This document shows positions 37,448 to 47,953 of a stretch of DNA of 64,000 bases, piece after piece. The position numbers were made by a program, and so were the translations under genes. This DNA comes from Monosporascus cannonballus (lineage: Eukaryota > Ascomycota > Sordariomycetes > Xylariales), in contig QJNS01000018.1 in assembly GCA_004154925.1 (NCBI GenBank), positions 1 to 64,000 of the forward strand, given 5' to 3'. The first letter of the stretch is position 1. Each line of letters opens with the position of its first letter. The notes under the pieces were generated by a model. That model was not told the origin of the DNA. It made no database searches and saw only the letters and a list, made by a program, of their open reading frames with translations.

Positions 37448-39349
37448 ATGGCGTCGAGCGTGGCAGCCCCGAGTCTCCCCCACCGCGCCATCTCGACCAT
37501 ACGCGCCGGAGGGATCCAGGGAGGAACAGCGGTTCCGCACACTCCCACCCGAACGAGCCTCCCCAGTGTCGCCGCCTTCGGGTCGCCGTCGAGTCTGCGC
37601 GCTGATGACGACCTGATTATCGTAGAACTGGGATCCCGGAAGATACGCGTTGGTTTCGCCGGCGACTCCGCTCCTAAGAGGATCGCGACGTTCGGCCCGG
37701 AGCAGCAGAGGCGCGTCGGCGATTTCAGGGCCTGGGACCCCGCGTACCGGAGCGACTGGCGGGCGAGGTCCGCGGGCTTCCCTTGGGGCTTCGACTATGA
37801 GCTGTGGCGGCTGGATATCAGAGGGCAGGATCTGGGGCTGATGGGGGATAGGCTCGAGCGAGAACTCAGAGATGCCTATACGAGGTATGTGTCTTGTCGT
37901 GTATATATATATATATATACGGGTTGCTTGTCTAATAATTACTACGATAGGTTTCTGCTCCTGGATTCGAAGCCGAGAAGAGTGTCCTTAGTACTACCGC
38001 CTACGATACCTATCCCTCTCCTTTCCACCGTCTTAGACACCATCTTCCACCGCTTCCAGGCTCCCTCTATATCCCTCCTATCTTCGCCTGTCATGGCGGC
38101 GTTAGCCGCGGGTACTCGGTCGGCCCTAGTAGTCGATCTCGGCTGGCATGAGACGATAGTCACCGGAGTTTACGAGTTTCGAGAGGTGCATAGCTGGAGG
38201 ACCGTCAGGGCCGGCAAGATGTTAACAGAAGAGACGTACAATTTCTTGGTAAGCGCTATCGAGGGGCCTCGGTCTCAAGTACGTTCTAGAGGAGATGTGC
38301 AAAGAGACATCGTCAGCTTTGCGGAATGCGAAGAGGTCGCCACTCGCCTGTTGTGGTGCAATCGGAGATCGAAGAGTCCGGCCGAAGAAGTCACCGAGGG
38401 CCTGCCGACGCTACACGAACAGGACGAATCGCAGGATGAATCGGAGACGACGGACCCGGCCGAGGATACTACGTCTATTGCCATCAACCTCAACTCCTGC
38501 GAACCCCCCAGGACCTTGCAAATCCCCTTCTCACAGCTTGCGGAGCCCTGCGAAACCGTTTTCTTCGAGAACCGGCTCGCGCCCTCGTGTTTCGATGATC
38601 ACGAGCTACCCGTCCACCTACTGATCTACCGGGCCCTGCTGCAGCTGCCGATGGACGTGCGCGCGATGTGCATGTCGCGCATCATCTTCACCGGGGGCTG
38701 CTCGAACGTCATCGGGCTCAGGGGGCGGATATTCGACGAGGTGTCGCTCCTCGCGCAAGAGCGCGGCTGGGACCCCGTCGTGGGGAGGGGCGTCGAACAA
38801 TACAGGACTAACCCCAAGCTGAACCGCAACAGCAAGCCCCCCAACCGGCCGGCGGCGGGAGACGGGGGACCCGCGCCGATCGTGGTACAACAGCAGCCGC
38901 ACGGCCCGCCCCCCGGCTCCACACCCTCCGACGGCGGCGGCGGCGGCGGCGGCGAGGAGAGCGGCGGCGCGCCCCCGGCGGCGACGTTTAACCCGGCCGA
39001 CGCGCGGCCCGAGGAGGACCAGGTCGAGCGCATGATCCGCAGGGAGCGGGGGGACGACGACCACCACCACCGGCCGCCGCCGGCACGGGGCGCGCTGCGC
39101 GCCGTCGACTCCCTCGGGCCTTGGTGCGGCGGCAGCATGGCCGCCCAGCTCAAGGTCCCCGCGCTCGCCGTCGTCGACCGCGACCTCTGGCTCCAGCACG
39201 GCGTCGCGGGCGCCTCGAGGCCCGGTGACATCGACGTCAAGGCCCACCACCAGCAGCAGCAGCGGCACAGCGTCGGCGCCGGCGGCCTCATAAGGGGGCA
39301 GGGCGGCCAGCCTGGTGCCTGGACACTGGGAATCTGGGGCGTTGTTTAG
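37448..39349 (+). CDS. ARP10: Actin-related protein Arp10 (dynactin pointed-end complex)
   Basis: Divergent actin-like protein that caps the Arp1 filament of dynactin. The actin fold starts near residue 54 (LIIVELGSRKIRVGFAGD, the phosphate-1 region, then KRIATFGPEQQRR) and continues with SALVVDLGWHETIVTGVYEF (phosphate-2/core) and IIFTGGCSNVIGLRGR (adenosine region). The C-terminus holds VDSLGPWCGGSMAAQLK, WLQHGVAGASRPGD. A Gly/Pro-rich insert with a GGC repeat near 38933-38953 interrupts subdomain 4/3. One intron at 37885-37950 (GTATGT...GATAG, 66 nt, containing (TA)n) is stop-free and a multiple of three; splicing reads AYTRFLLLDSKPRR, which fits the family. Spliced length is 611 aa. Divergent from YEN1, convergent with the tannase gene. 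Confidence 0.9.
   Translation: MASSVAAPSLPHRAISTIRAGGIQGGTAVPHTPTRTSLPSVAAFGSPSSLRADDDLIIVELGSRKIRVGFAGDSAPKRIATFGPEQQRRVGDFRAWDPAYRSDWRARSAGFPWGFDYELWRLDIRGQDLGLMGDRLERELRDAYTRYVSCRVYIYIYTGCLSNNYYDRFLLLDSKPRRVSLVLPPTIPIPLLSTVLDTIFHRFQAPSISLLSSPVMAALAAGTRSALVVDLGWHETIVTGVYEFREVHSWRTVRAGKMLTEETYNFLVSAIEGPRSQVRSRGDVQRDIVSFAECEEVATRLLWCNRRSKSPAEEVTEGLPTLHEQDESQDESETTDPAEDTTSIAINLNSCEPPRTLQIPFSQLAEPCETVFFENRLAPSCFDDHELPVHLLIYRALLQLPMDVRAMCMSRIIFTGGCSNVIGLRGRIFDEVSLLAQERGWDPVVGRGVEQYRTNPKLNRNSKPPNRPAAGDGGPAPIVVQQQPHGPPPGSTPSDGGGGGGGEESGGAPPAATFNPADARPEEDQVERMIRRERGDDDHHHRPPPARGALRAVDSLGPWCGGSMAAQLKVPALAVVDRDLWLQHGVAGASRPGDIDVKAHHQQQQRHSVGAGGLIRGQGGQPGAWTLGIWGVV
37902..37919. repeat. (TA)n microsatellite inside the ARP10 intron
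   Basis: Nine TA units directly after the intron donor region (37885-37950). Its length affects frame if the intron is retained. Confidence 0.9.
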
Positions 39350-39713
39350 ATTCATGGACAGGCGGATTAATGTCTGGCCGGCAAAGCATGCACGGAGCGA
39401 GTTGGAGCCGTTCGTGTCTTCGTAGCTGGAATAGGGCATGTAGCGTTAGTAGTGGAATAACGGGTATGAATGCTACAGCCTTTCCGTACTTCCCCGCTGG
39501 ACGCCATGCCGTGAGAGTGAACGTGAGTGGTTTGATACGAGTGCTACTGTCCGGACTACCGCCACACTTGTCGCTATCCGCCTACTAAGAGTATATATAA
39601 CTGGCGCCCGGAAGAGCCATTCCGAAATATATTCAAAATGTGCAATTGGCATGGCGCTGTGGCTATTATCGAACTAGATAGTTGGTGCAGTATCCAGCTT
39701 TGACGAACTTGGG
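39350..39713. other. Intergenic, convergent 3' ends
   Basis: 364 bp between the ARP10 and tannase stop codons. No gene seen. Confidence 0.6.
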
Positions 39714-41627
39714 TCATCTACCAATATCCTCACATTCCCAGTTCTGGGGCACGTTCACGTCTCCGGTCCCCCGATATTTCGCCTGTCTAGGATAAACACA
39801 GAGGGGGCGCTGGCTCTGCACTCCGGCCGCAGCATTGTCATCCTTGAACTTCGTGGCGACGAGCTTCTCCGGCGCGGAGCCCTCCTCTACCCACTTCATC
39901 ATGGCCAGTATGACGTCGTGATCCGCGTCCATGAAGCCGGGGACCGAGTGCGTCGTGCCCGCGAGCGCCTGGCTGCCTCCGGCGATATACCAGGGCGCGG
40001 CCGCGGACCCGGAACAGTGCTCCATGCCGGGGACGAGGAAGAGGCGGAAGAAGTCGTCGACGCCCGCGCCCCCACCCCCCGAAGAAGCCATGGCCTTCCT
40101 CGCCGCGTCGTAGAAGAAGAGGCTGCTTCCCGCGGAGATGAGGCTATCCGCGGCCCCGTGGTACATGAGGATCTTGCCGCCGCGGTCCGCGAAGCGCGCC
40201 AGGCTGCCGAAGTCGTCCGCACCGGCGCGGCCGGGGTCGATCTCGTCGGCCCTCTCGACATCCGTGCGCGCGAAGAGCGTATAGTCCCACGCCGAGTCGT
40301 TGTGCACGAAGTACCGGAACAGGCCGTACCCGTAGTGCGTGAACCCGCCTAGCATGAACCCCGGGCTCGTCCCCAGCGGCAGGCCCGGGAACACGAACAG
40401 GGGCTCGCCGCCATCGAACGCGAGGTCGCTGTACGTAGCGCGCGCCGTCTCGAGCTGCTCCTCCATGAGGCACTCAGCCGACGACGACGACGATGCGTCG
40501 CACAGCAGCGCCTCGAAGTCGAAGGCGCACCCGAACGGGTCGCTGACGATGCCGTCGACGACGCCGTCCTGCGGGTCGCACTGCCGCAGCATCTCCGCCT
40601 CGATGGCGCCGAACAGGGACCCGTCGATGTGCTTGGGATCGTCGTCCGGGTAGTTGTTGAGCGGCATCATCAGGGTCCCGGCAGCGAGGTGCGTCGTCCA
40701 CCAGGCTATATTAGTAACACAAAATTCCCCAAGTTAGCCTTCTAAGTTTTTTTTCCCGAATGACCTGGCCTCCTCTGCCGCAGTTGAACGTGGGGGACTG
40801 AGGTAGCTAAGTTAGGCAGTAGTCACTTACCGGGGGCCCCGACCGCGATGCCGTCGAAGGAGTCCGGGTGCAGCTGGATCTCCCGCAGCCCCTGGCGCCC
40901 GCCCGTGGAGCAGCTCGCGTAGTACGAGTACCTGATGCCGCCCGGTGATCCGTAATACGCCTCGACGACCGACTTCGCGAGCGCCACCGAGCCGTGCATC
41001 GCCCGGTGGCCCCAGTCGTTGATCGTCTCCGGCGCGTTAAGCGCCCACGACGCGTCGCCCGCCGTCGAGTTATGGCCCGTATCCGTCGACATCGTCGCGA
41101 ACCCGTATTGCGTCATCCTACCCATATCCGGCCTATGGTATTCGAACCGGTCAGTCACTCATCAGCCAGGCGTCCATATCAAATCCGCCTACGGCCCGAA
41201 AATCGGATCGTGCGAGTTATCTGGAACCTAGGTAATTGGCAGGCATGCTCAACTTGCGCAGTGCACACCGTGGGGGGACGAATTGGTCCTACCAGTTGAT
41301 GCCACCCCCGAACCCCCCGTTGCCGGTGGCCAGGAACCTCTCGTTCCACGTCGTGTCCGGCAGGAACAGGCCGAAGTTGTACGAGGAGTCGGGCGACGAT
41401 CTCACGTTGACGGAGGCGGCGCACACGGCCGGCAGGTCGGTCGCGTTGCCGGGGAACGCCAGAGAGGGGATCCCGAACGAACCACCCCCGGGCACGCGGC
41501 CGACGTAGTTGATGGATGCCTCGGGGACGTCGGCGAGGATCTCCGAAAAGGCCGCCATCGTGCAGTCCGCTGCAGAGACCGCTGAGGCCGGTAGCCCGAT
41601 GAAAGCCGGAATCCGTCTTGGTTTCAT
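39714..41627 (-). CDS. Tannase/feruloyl esterase family protein, secreted
   Basis: Serine esterase of the tannase family (hydrolyses gallate or hydroxycinnamate esters of plant material). Exons 41627-41293, 41132-40831 and 40705-39714 join in frame to 542 aa. The family's CS-D-HC signature is visible: CSTGGRQGL with the nucleophilic Ser and its adjacent Cys, and PGMEHCSG with the catalytic His and partner Cys. An acidic region (PQDGVVDGI, DPFGCAFDFEALLC) resembles the lid/calcium site. FATMSTDTGHNS and YHGAADSLI are further family blocks. The N-terminus (MKPRRIPAFIGLPASAVSAADC) looks like a short signal peptide with cleavage after AVSA. The intron 41133-41292 is long (160 nt); intron 2 (40706-40830) has GTAAGT. 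Whether it is a tannase or feruloyl esterase cannot be told from sequence. Confidence 0.9.
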
Positions 41628-43583
41628 AATTCAGAGAGGTGCTAGACTTTCATCGAGATGTCCATGGGTGTCTACGGGTAACTGATGTCCTCGCTCTTGC
41701 ACCCAGATGGAGTGATATAGTCTTTTATAGTGTATCGGCGTCCCTTGTCGCCCAAATGGCTCGGCCCCATTCCCAGCCATAACATATAGCCCACTTGCAC
41801 CGGTATATACCCTAACAGGCCTGATTGACGGCACAGCTTTCGTTTCCTGGTCTAGTTGTGAGATCCGCTGGAGCGGTATGCCCTCCGCATGACGGGGGTT
41901 GGTGGATTTTGGGAGAAATTTTGTAGATCCCTTACCCAGCTTACGTGCCAGTGCTATTAGTTGGAGTTTGGCCCCGTGGGGGAAGCGGTTTCTCCTCTTC
42001 CTCGGCTACTGACCTAGGTAATACCTCCCCCACAGGTAACGGCATCCCACTCGGCAGTTGCTCCGGAAGCGGTTACGTCGATATGAGGACTCTTCGGGAC
42101 ATAAAAATGACCCGATAATTCGCTTTCCATGACCGAGGTCCTGAGATTATCTGCACGCAGAAGTGAATGGGCTGTTAATAGTTCCCATATAACATCAAGA
42201 AAGGAGTAGTTAGACAGACAATTTCTTCTAGACCCGTGCTGCCCAGCATACTGTCTGATAGCCATGGAGTGAGCCCTGTACTCGATCTAGAACTCGGATC
42301 GTCATTGAATATTGAAATGAACGGTGTAGAGGTCTTGTAAATAGCAACTTCACTACAAGTACCTCAACAGGTTGTTGAAAAGGGACTCTTGGTATACAGG
42401 AGAATACACGGTGTAGGATTGTGCTTGGGTTGTGAAGACAAGCTCACATAAAATCATGCCCTAAAGATAGTTGGCCTAGCAAGTAACCAATGAGCTCGAG
42501 GGAAGAAGCTGGCACGGCATTAGGTCCGCCACTTAATATCTGGGTATAGCTAAATATAATATTCTTCAGGGAGCATGTGATAACTCTATACACGGCTATG
42601 TCTCCGATGATGACTCAAGCTTCGGCGTTACGGCCTATATGTAAACAAACAATGTGTTTCCGTAACTTCGGGCCAAGCTGCAAGTAGCGTGAGCGGCGTA
42701 AGACCGTAGGCTCCTTCATAAAAATTAAATTTCCCCAACCTGGTAAATCCGCCCCCTGCCGACCTGTGAGACATGGCATTGTATTAGGTTGGTGCGAGGG
42801 GCGTCGTTATATAGCAAAACACGGAGTACTGATTAGCCTTTGTGGCTGGAAATCGTGGTACTTTGTTTGATCTGGACAGTGACTTGTCAGAGATAGTGAT
42901 GTGCAAAGGTACTCAGGGGAATCTCCAAATCCAACCCCCACGGCCCCGTTTGTCAGATCTGTTGGCCCCGGGTCCTTACCCCTGAGTGGGTTGGGGAAGC
43001 TTATTTCGGCTTCAAATGTGACCTAATACGATAAGCTCGAGGTTATGGTACACTGTTCCTTTAAGAGAGAACTCCAAACAGTCAATATACAACCCACCTA
43101 TCGGATCAGACTACGTTGCGAGATGACCTGGATCCGAGTTCAAGAAGGGCATAACGGCTTCGTGTCTATGTGGACTAAGTATCTGTCACACTTACTAAGG
43201 AGCAGATACACAGCTCTTGAGGATATATTGACTTGTAGGAAGCTAGGAAGCGGTGGTCCCACTTGGTGGGTGATCCACTGATATAGGGCTTCGGAAAGGA
43301 ACAACAATCACCCGAAGACCCTAGCTAGGGGTGCCCTTTTCCATGACAGTATCATTCTACTTGCTTGGCCTGGTATATAGAACCCATTCGGATGGATCAG
43401 CTGACTGAAAGGAGCAAAAGATGATCTAAACGGATGAGGGAAGCCATGCCCTAGACGAGCGTAATCTCTCAAAACACTAGAGCAGGGGAATCGGCTCGCA
43501 AGCCAAGTACCGCAACAGAGAGCGGTACAGCGCTGAATCCGTCGCTTAATACGACCAAGCCCAAGGCATCCATCTACCTACCC
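41628..43583. other. Gene-poor intergenic region
   Basis: About 2 kb, AT-richer than the flanking genes, with no supportable coding exon. It begins with the promoter side of the tannase gene and marks the transition to the accessory-like part of the window. Confidence 0.5.
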
Positions 43584-44217
43584 TCAAAGCTCCCGCACAG
43601 CATCCGCATTCGTATCCTTTGCCTCACCCCTACCTTCATCCCCTTTCCCCAGCGCACTCCCCTTCCTAGCCGTGACCTCGATCTCGATGCGCATTTCCTC
43701 CAGCATGAGGCCCGCCTGCATCATGGTGGCGGCGGGACGGGAACGCGCGAACCAGCGTTGTAACACGGGCCAGACGCGCGGGAAGTCGTGCCGGTCGGGG
43801 AGTACGTAGCGGACGCGGACGACCTCGTCGACGGCGGACCCGGCCTCCGCGAGCGCAGCTGCCACATTCCGCATACACTGCTCCGCCTGTGCGACAACGT
43901 CGTCGGCGGATATGGTGTTCGTCGCATAGTCGTACCTACGTGAGTGAATTTAGTTGGCTGACGGGTGGCTGGACATTGGGAACAGGTGAGGGTGTGTTTG
44001 GGGGGAAAGAGGGGCAAGGAGAGGATGGGGCAAGGAAGAGAAAAAGGAGAAGGTAAGAAAGAAAAAGAAAAAAGTGAATAAATTAAAATTTTAAAACCCA
44101 ATGGGAAACGCACCCAGTGCAACCCGAGACGAAGACCCAGTCTCCGGAGACGACGGCGCGGGAGTAGCCGATGGCGGACTCGAATTCAGAGCCGGAGCTG
44201 ACGAGCGTCCGTGCCAT
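43584..44217 (-). CDS. RidA/YjgF-family protein lacking the canonical arginine
   Basis: Rid-superfamily trimeric protein; canonical RidA hydrolyses reactive enamine/imine intermediates. Exons 44217-44114 and 43935-43584 join in frame (SGCTG-YDYATNT) to 151 aa; the 178-nt intron has a GTGCGT donor and CACGTAG acceptor and a purine-rich tract. Family blocks are VVSGDWVFVSGCTGYD, VAQAEQCMRNVAAALAEAG, VVRVRYVLPDRHDFPRVWP and MRIEIEVTA. In Escherichia coli RidA the carboxylate-binding Arg precedes LPKDVKIEIE; here the aligned segment is AGLMLEEMRIEIE with no Arg, so classical imine deaminase activity is doubtful. The C-terminus has a charged extension (KGDEGRGEAKDTNAD). It is the first gene of the accessory-like block. 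Confidence 0.85.
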
Positions 44218-45488
44218 TGCGCCGCCGCACGCTTTATAATGGCAACCTTAGTGGAAAGAGAATTTATTGAGGGCGCCGCGAAAGCCGTAGCAATGGTAGA
44301 AATGACAGGACATACGACTTGGGGGGAGTCGGCGTTATTATCATAACTTTTGTTGTCGGAGCTATTATAGCATCATCTGAAATTGTGGGTCATAGATCGC
44401 CATGGACGATGGGAGCCTCGGACCGATAATTATTGCTAAGCCAAATCGTCCGCCGCAGGCAACACGTAGGGGATAGGCTCGAAAGCCGTGGAAAAATTTC
44501 ATCATACGCATAGGTGCACCAAGGGAAAGGACAGTTCATATAAAAAGGTCTGCCATTTATATTTGTTAATCTTACAGTTTTCATGGTAATGTGGGTACAA
44601 GGTGTCAGAAACAGCAGAAAATCAACCGTTTTTGCGATGTACTAATATGTAAACATCTGGACTGGCACAATATGGTATAAAATGGCGTCTTCATAGACCA
44701 GCTGAAATCTCTTTGGTTTTTGCTTTCATATATACAGCGTTGTGGTTTGGTGGGGGGATTCGGGTCCCTGATGCTCCCTCCTTACGGAGATCTCCCCGTC
44801 CACCCCGGGCCGCTGCGGGCCGTGGATGACGAAACAGCCACATGGCCCCGACAACCCTACTATGTGCCGCATGGAGTAATGATCTATGGTACTGATTCCC
44901 GGGACTTCGATAACCGCCACGCAGGGTGAAGGTTATGGCAATCGCTTTGGCTAGGGGACCGTTAGGGACCAAATGTTGACGGATCGGGCCGGTCAGCACC
45001 GCATCAACCTCTGGTTTAGGTCGTCCTTCCGGGAGACAATCAATCCGAGCAATATGGCGAATCCACTTGCAGGAACTTATGAGACCCTGCATCACACACA
45101 GAAGCATATAACTGAAGAAAAGGTGTATTAAAGGTTGCATAACCTCTCGAAGGTCCTAGCTAGAAGGTGATGGTAGCGAACCCTCCTTTTATACACGTAA
45201 ATACAGCTGTAGCTAAGAGGAAAAGATACCGGGGGTGCATAAAGTAGCCTTGTTTCAGTAGGTGATCAAACTAAGCCAAGGCTTAGCTGTTTGATCGACT
45301 TCAGCTGGGTCTGACAGAACTCCACGAGGTCTCCTCAGCATGGCGACTTTTGGGTCGTGCAAGAACGAACCTTGCATGCAGATCCCAGCGCAGCCAAGCT
45401 CGGGCTTGTACCCCGGGTAATACTTTGATAAGCCGTACTTGAATCGGTGGTTGATCGGCCCCCGGTAATACGCCCTCCAATGAAACTT
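44218..45488. other. Intergenic with minus-strand open segments of unknown nature
   Basis: No complete gene can be built. The minus strand carries an open stretch at 45140-44691 (includes IRHIARIDCLPEGRPKPEVD) overlapping another frame at 44920-44726, and a stop-bounded open stretch at about 45470-45260 (includes FKYGLSKYYPGYKPELGC). These read like protein but lack good splice links and recognisable domains; they may be remnants. Confidence 0.3.
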
Positions 45489-45913
45489 TTACTCTAGCAC
45501 CTGCTTCGCAAGTGTTTGTACGATGTGGCTGAAAATATGCATGTTATCAGCACTTACACCGTTGCTCACCCGGGCCCAAGGGGCGTTGCCAATACGTACA
45601 CACCGGGCTTGCATGAACAATGATATTCGTAGTTCCACAAAGCGTAGCTCTCGGGCGAAGGAACCCGCAGGGCGTGGTCTACGTATCTGAGCGTACAAGT
45701 TCGGATTATTGTATGACGCCCATCTTCGGAAGTACCCTGGAGAGCTTGTGGATGAACTACACCAAGCAGCCGATAAGGAGCGATGACCTCATCATATAAT
45801 ACTGTCAATATGACACCAAATGGGAGGACCACTTACGCATGTGGCTCGCTCTGGTACCGAAACAGGCTTGCGAATATTACATCTAAGCAGTCGAGGAACC
45901 CTTTAATAAATTC
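45489..45913 (-). pseudogene. Decayed or frame-broken gene fragment, unknown function
   Basis: Three minus-strand blocks look like consecutive exons. Block 1 (45913-45838) follows an AACTGACCAG acceptor, reads EFIKGFLDCLDVIFASLFRY and ends at a GTAAGT donor. Block 2 (45801-45570) reads VLYDEVIAPYRLLGVVHPQA onward to VYVLATPLGPG and ends at GTGAGC. Block 3 follows a TTTTCAG acceptor (about 45527) and ends HIVQTLAKQVLE with a stop at 45489. Blocks 2 and 3 join in frame. Blocks 1 and 2 do not: the intervening intron would be only 36 nt and the phase is one base off. No start exon is visible upstream, within the short space before the divergent Myb gene. I do not recognise the family. Confidence 0.4.
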
Positions 45914-46054
45914 CTGGTCAGTTAATGATAATCAATAATTCCACTAGATAGCGGGAAGTAGCTCCACTCTACGCACACCCACTATTCCTGGAAACTGGGA
46001 CACTAAATCTTTGGTATTCGAAACCTTGGAGAATCGTGGGACGTCCAAGCGGCC

Positions 46055-47474
46055 ATGAGTTCAAGTATGAAGATAAGCCCGAAACGGTGGACGGAAGACG
46101 AGGACAGAGTCCTCCTGGATGAAACTTACAAGCAATGTACGTGGTCTGGCCTTTGTACTGACCCAGCGACTCCCTTTTCTACCGCACGCGCGCATCGCTT
46201 GCCCCTTTGCCCTTCTTTATGTGCGAATATGATGCTTACGACAGGGGATAGCTGCGCTGAGCGGGAGCGTAAAGGATTGGAAGCGGATCGCGGAGAAGCT
46301 CCCCAATCGAACAAATAGGGATTGCCGCAAGAGGTGGACAAACAGCGTCGCGGGGCGCTATAAAAGAGGGCCGTGGGACGAGGACGAGGACCAGCGGCTG
46401 GAAGCAGCTGCTCAAATCCACGGGAATAGGTGCGTGTTCTGATTCGACTCCCACTTGCAAAACTGGGTTCGGGCTGATTACTTTACAAGATGGGCTCTAG
46501 TCGCCAGTAAAGTAGGCTGCCGTACTGCTGACCGTAAGGAGCCCCCCGTCGTGTTGCTTGAGACGTTCAGGAAATGCTTACAATCATATGGCTCCTAGAG
46601 TGTGCCAAGCGGTGGCAGTGTAACCTCGACCCAAAAATTGAGCATGGAGGCTGGACGAATGCTGAGGTTAGTGTCCGGAGTTCTTTCTCGAAGTTTGCGG
46701 TGCTATAGCCGGGCGGCCTGAGTCGACTGCATGAGGCTTACTTACTACACAGGACCAACTACTCTTGTCATCGGTTAAGGAGTTCGGAACACAATGTAAA
46801 CTGATTCAAGAACGAAGCTACCCGACACGGTCACGGAACGATCTTAAAAACAGGTAGGTCTGTGTTTGTGAACCAGTATCGGGGATGTGTCTGTATGCGA
46901 GGGTGTGCATACGCGTAGCTGTGCGCGTATGTGGAACCTGAGTAGCCGCCCAGTCGTCGACTAACTATTCCCAATAGGTACCACATTTTATTAAGAAGAT
47001 TAGGGGCGTCTTCCAGTCCGAACACTCAGTATTACCAATCTTCCTCTGTGTGCGAGAGTCTGACTCCCGTAGATGGATTCAGAGACAGCTCGGGTCTCGC
47101 CACTCAACCACCACGTAGCGAAGGGGTGAGCAAATACGAAGCAGGTAGCCCAGTGGACATTGCGGGAGAGAGTATATTACAACCACTTTATTCCAACTAC
47201 AGTAAGTTATGTGTCTCCTGTGCATACGACCTGGGCAGACCACTAAGATTTTACACCAGTTGCAGTGCCCTATATACAACCAATATTACCGGACGATGAC
47301 AATAACACCATGGAGCTAGATCAGATGCTCCCGAACCCTACATATCAAGCCGTCCCAAATAGCATCGGAGCCACCGATGAAACTATGTCGGTGATGCAAA
47401 TGCCCATAACGGGGCAGATGGAGACTTTGAGGTTGACGACAGTCAACCCTCTGAAGTGTCGCAAGAAAGCTTAA
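46055..47474 (+). CDS. Myb/SANT-repeat DNA-binding protein, seven exons
   Basis: Putative transcription factor with tandem Myb repeats. Exons 46055-46136, 46252-46429, 46490-46533, 46599-46666, 46753-46853, 46978-47201 and 47260-47474 join in frame to 303 aa. Repeat 1: KRWTEDEDRVLLDETYKQ, then DWKRIAEKLPNRTNRDCRKR. Repeat 2: GPWDEDEDQRLEAAAQIHGN, then RWALVASKVGCRTADQCAKR. A third, shorter repeat begins GGWTNAEDQLLLSSVKEFG and continues with PTRSRNDLKNRYHILLRRL. The spaced tryptophans are characteristic. The acceptor of intron 1 must be GATAG (46251) to keep frame. The last exon ends in frame at 47474, but an overlapping frame running to 47608 looks more coding-like (see findings), so the true C-terminus is uncertain. 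Its placement beside the hydrolase and PKS genes could make it a local regulator; this is inference. Confidence 0.82.
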
Positions 47475-47953
47475 AAGAGGATGAACCAACCGCGTGGACG
47501 AGGAAGGTCTCGCTCGTGGTCGAAGAATATGACACGAACACGTTCAATTACCTTGTAAACCTGTCGGAACCACTCAAAGGCAGAGCTAGGCTCGAGCTGG
47601 ACGTATGACGACTAAGTGGGTGTTTGAATAGTCGACTATTTGCTGTTACGGCTAACTACCACATTAGGGATAATAGCTAGTCTCGAATGTAGTGTTGCAC
47701 TTCGAATGATAAAGAGATATTCATGGATACCCCGAAGCCAAGGCAGGATATCAGGACTATCTCGATCTATTGTTACAGATACGTCCAGCACAGTGCCCCC
47801 ATAATATACATGAGCTCTTTCATATTTATTGGGTCTCGAGGCGTATCCACAGCTGACGAACAATCAATTGTAACAGGCCACGGGTGGTGTCCCAAGCTGC
47901 ATTGTCGAGCGTCATATTATGAGACCTATTGCTGTTAAGGGCCATGTTTACCT
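47475..47953. other. Intergenic, with possible alternative end of the Myb gene
   Basis: The first 134 bp (to 47608) is open in the alternative C-terminal frame of the Myb gene. The rest shows no coding signal and separates it from the convergent hydrolase pseudogene. Confidence 0.5.

Noticed and set aside
38618..39439. Long minus-strand open frames opposite the 3' half of ARP10
   Set aside because: They mirror GC-rich ARP10 codons (Gly/Pro/Arg-rich translation) and have no domain or splice support; the plus-strand actin-related protein explains the region.
41631..41834. Upstream minus-strand frame as an extra first exon of the tannase gene
   Set aside because: No in-frame splice to 41627 and the downstream ATG already gives a signal-peptide-like N-terminus.
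44390..44584. Small minus-strand frame between RidA and the decayed gene
   Set aside because: 64 codons, no homology I recognise, no splice links or favourable context.
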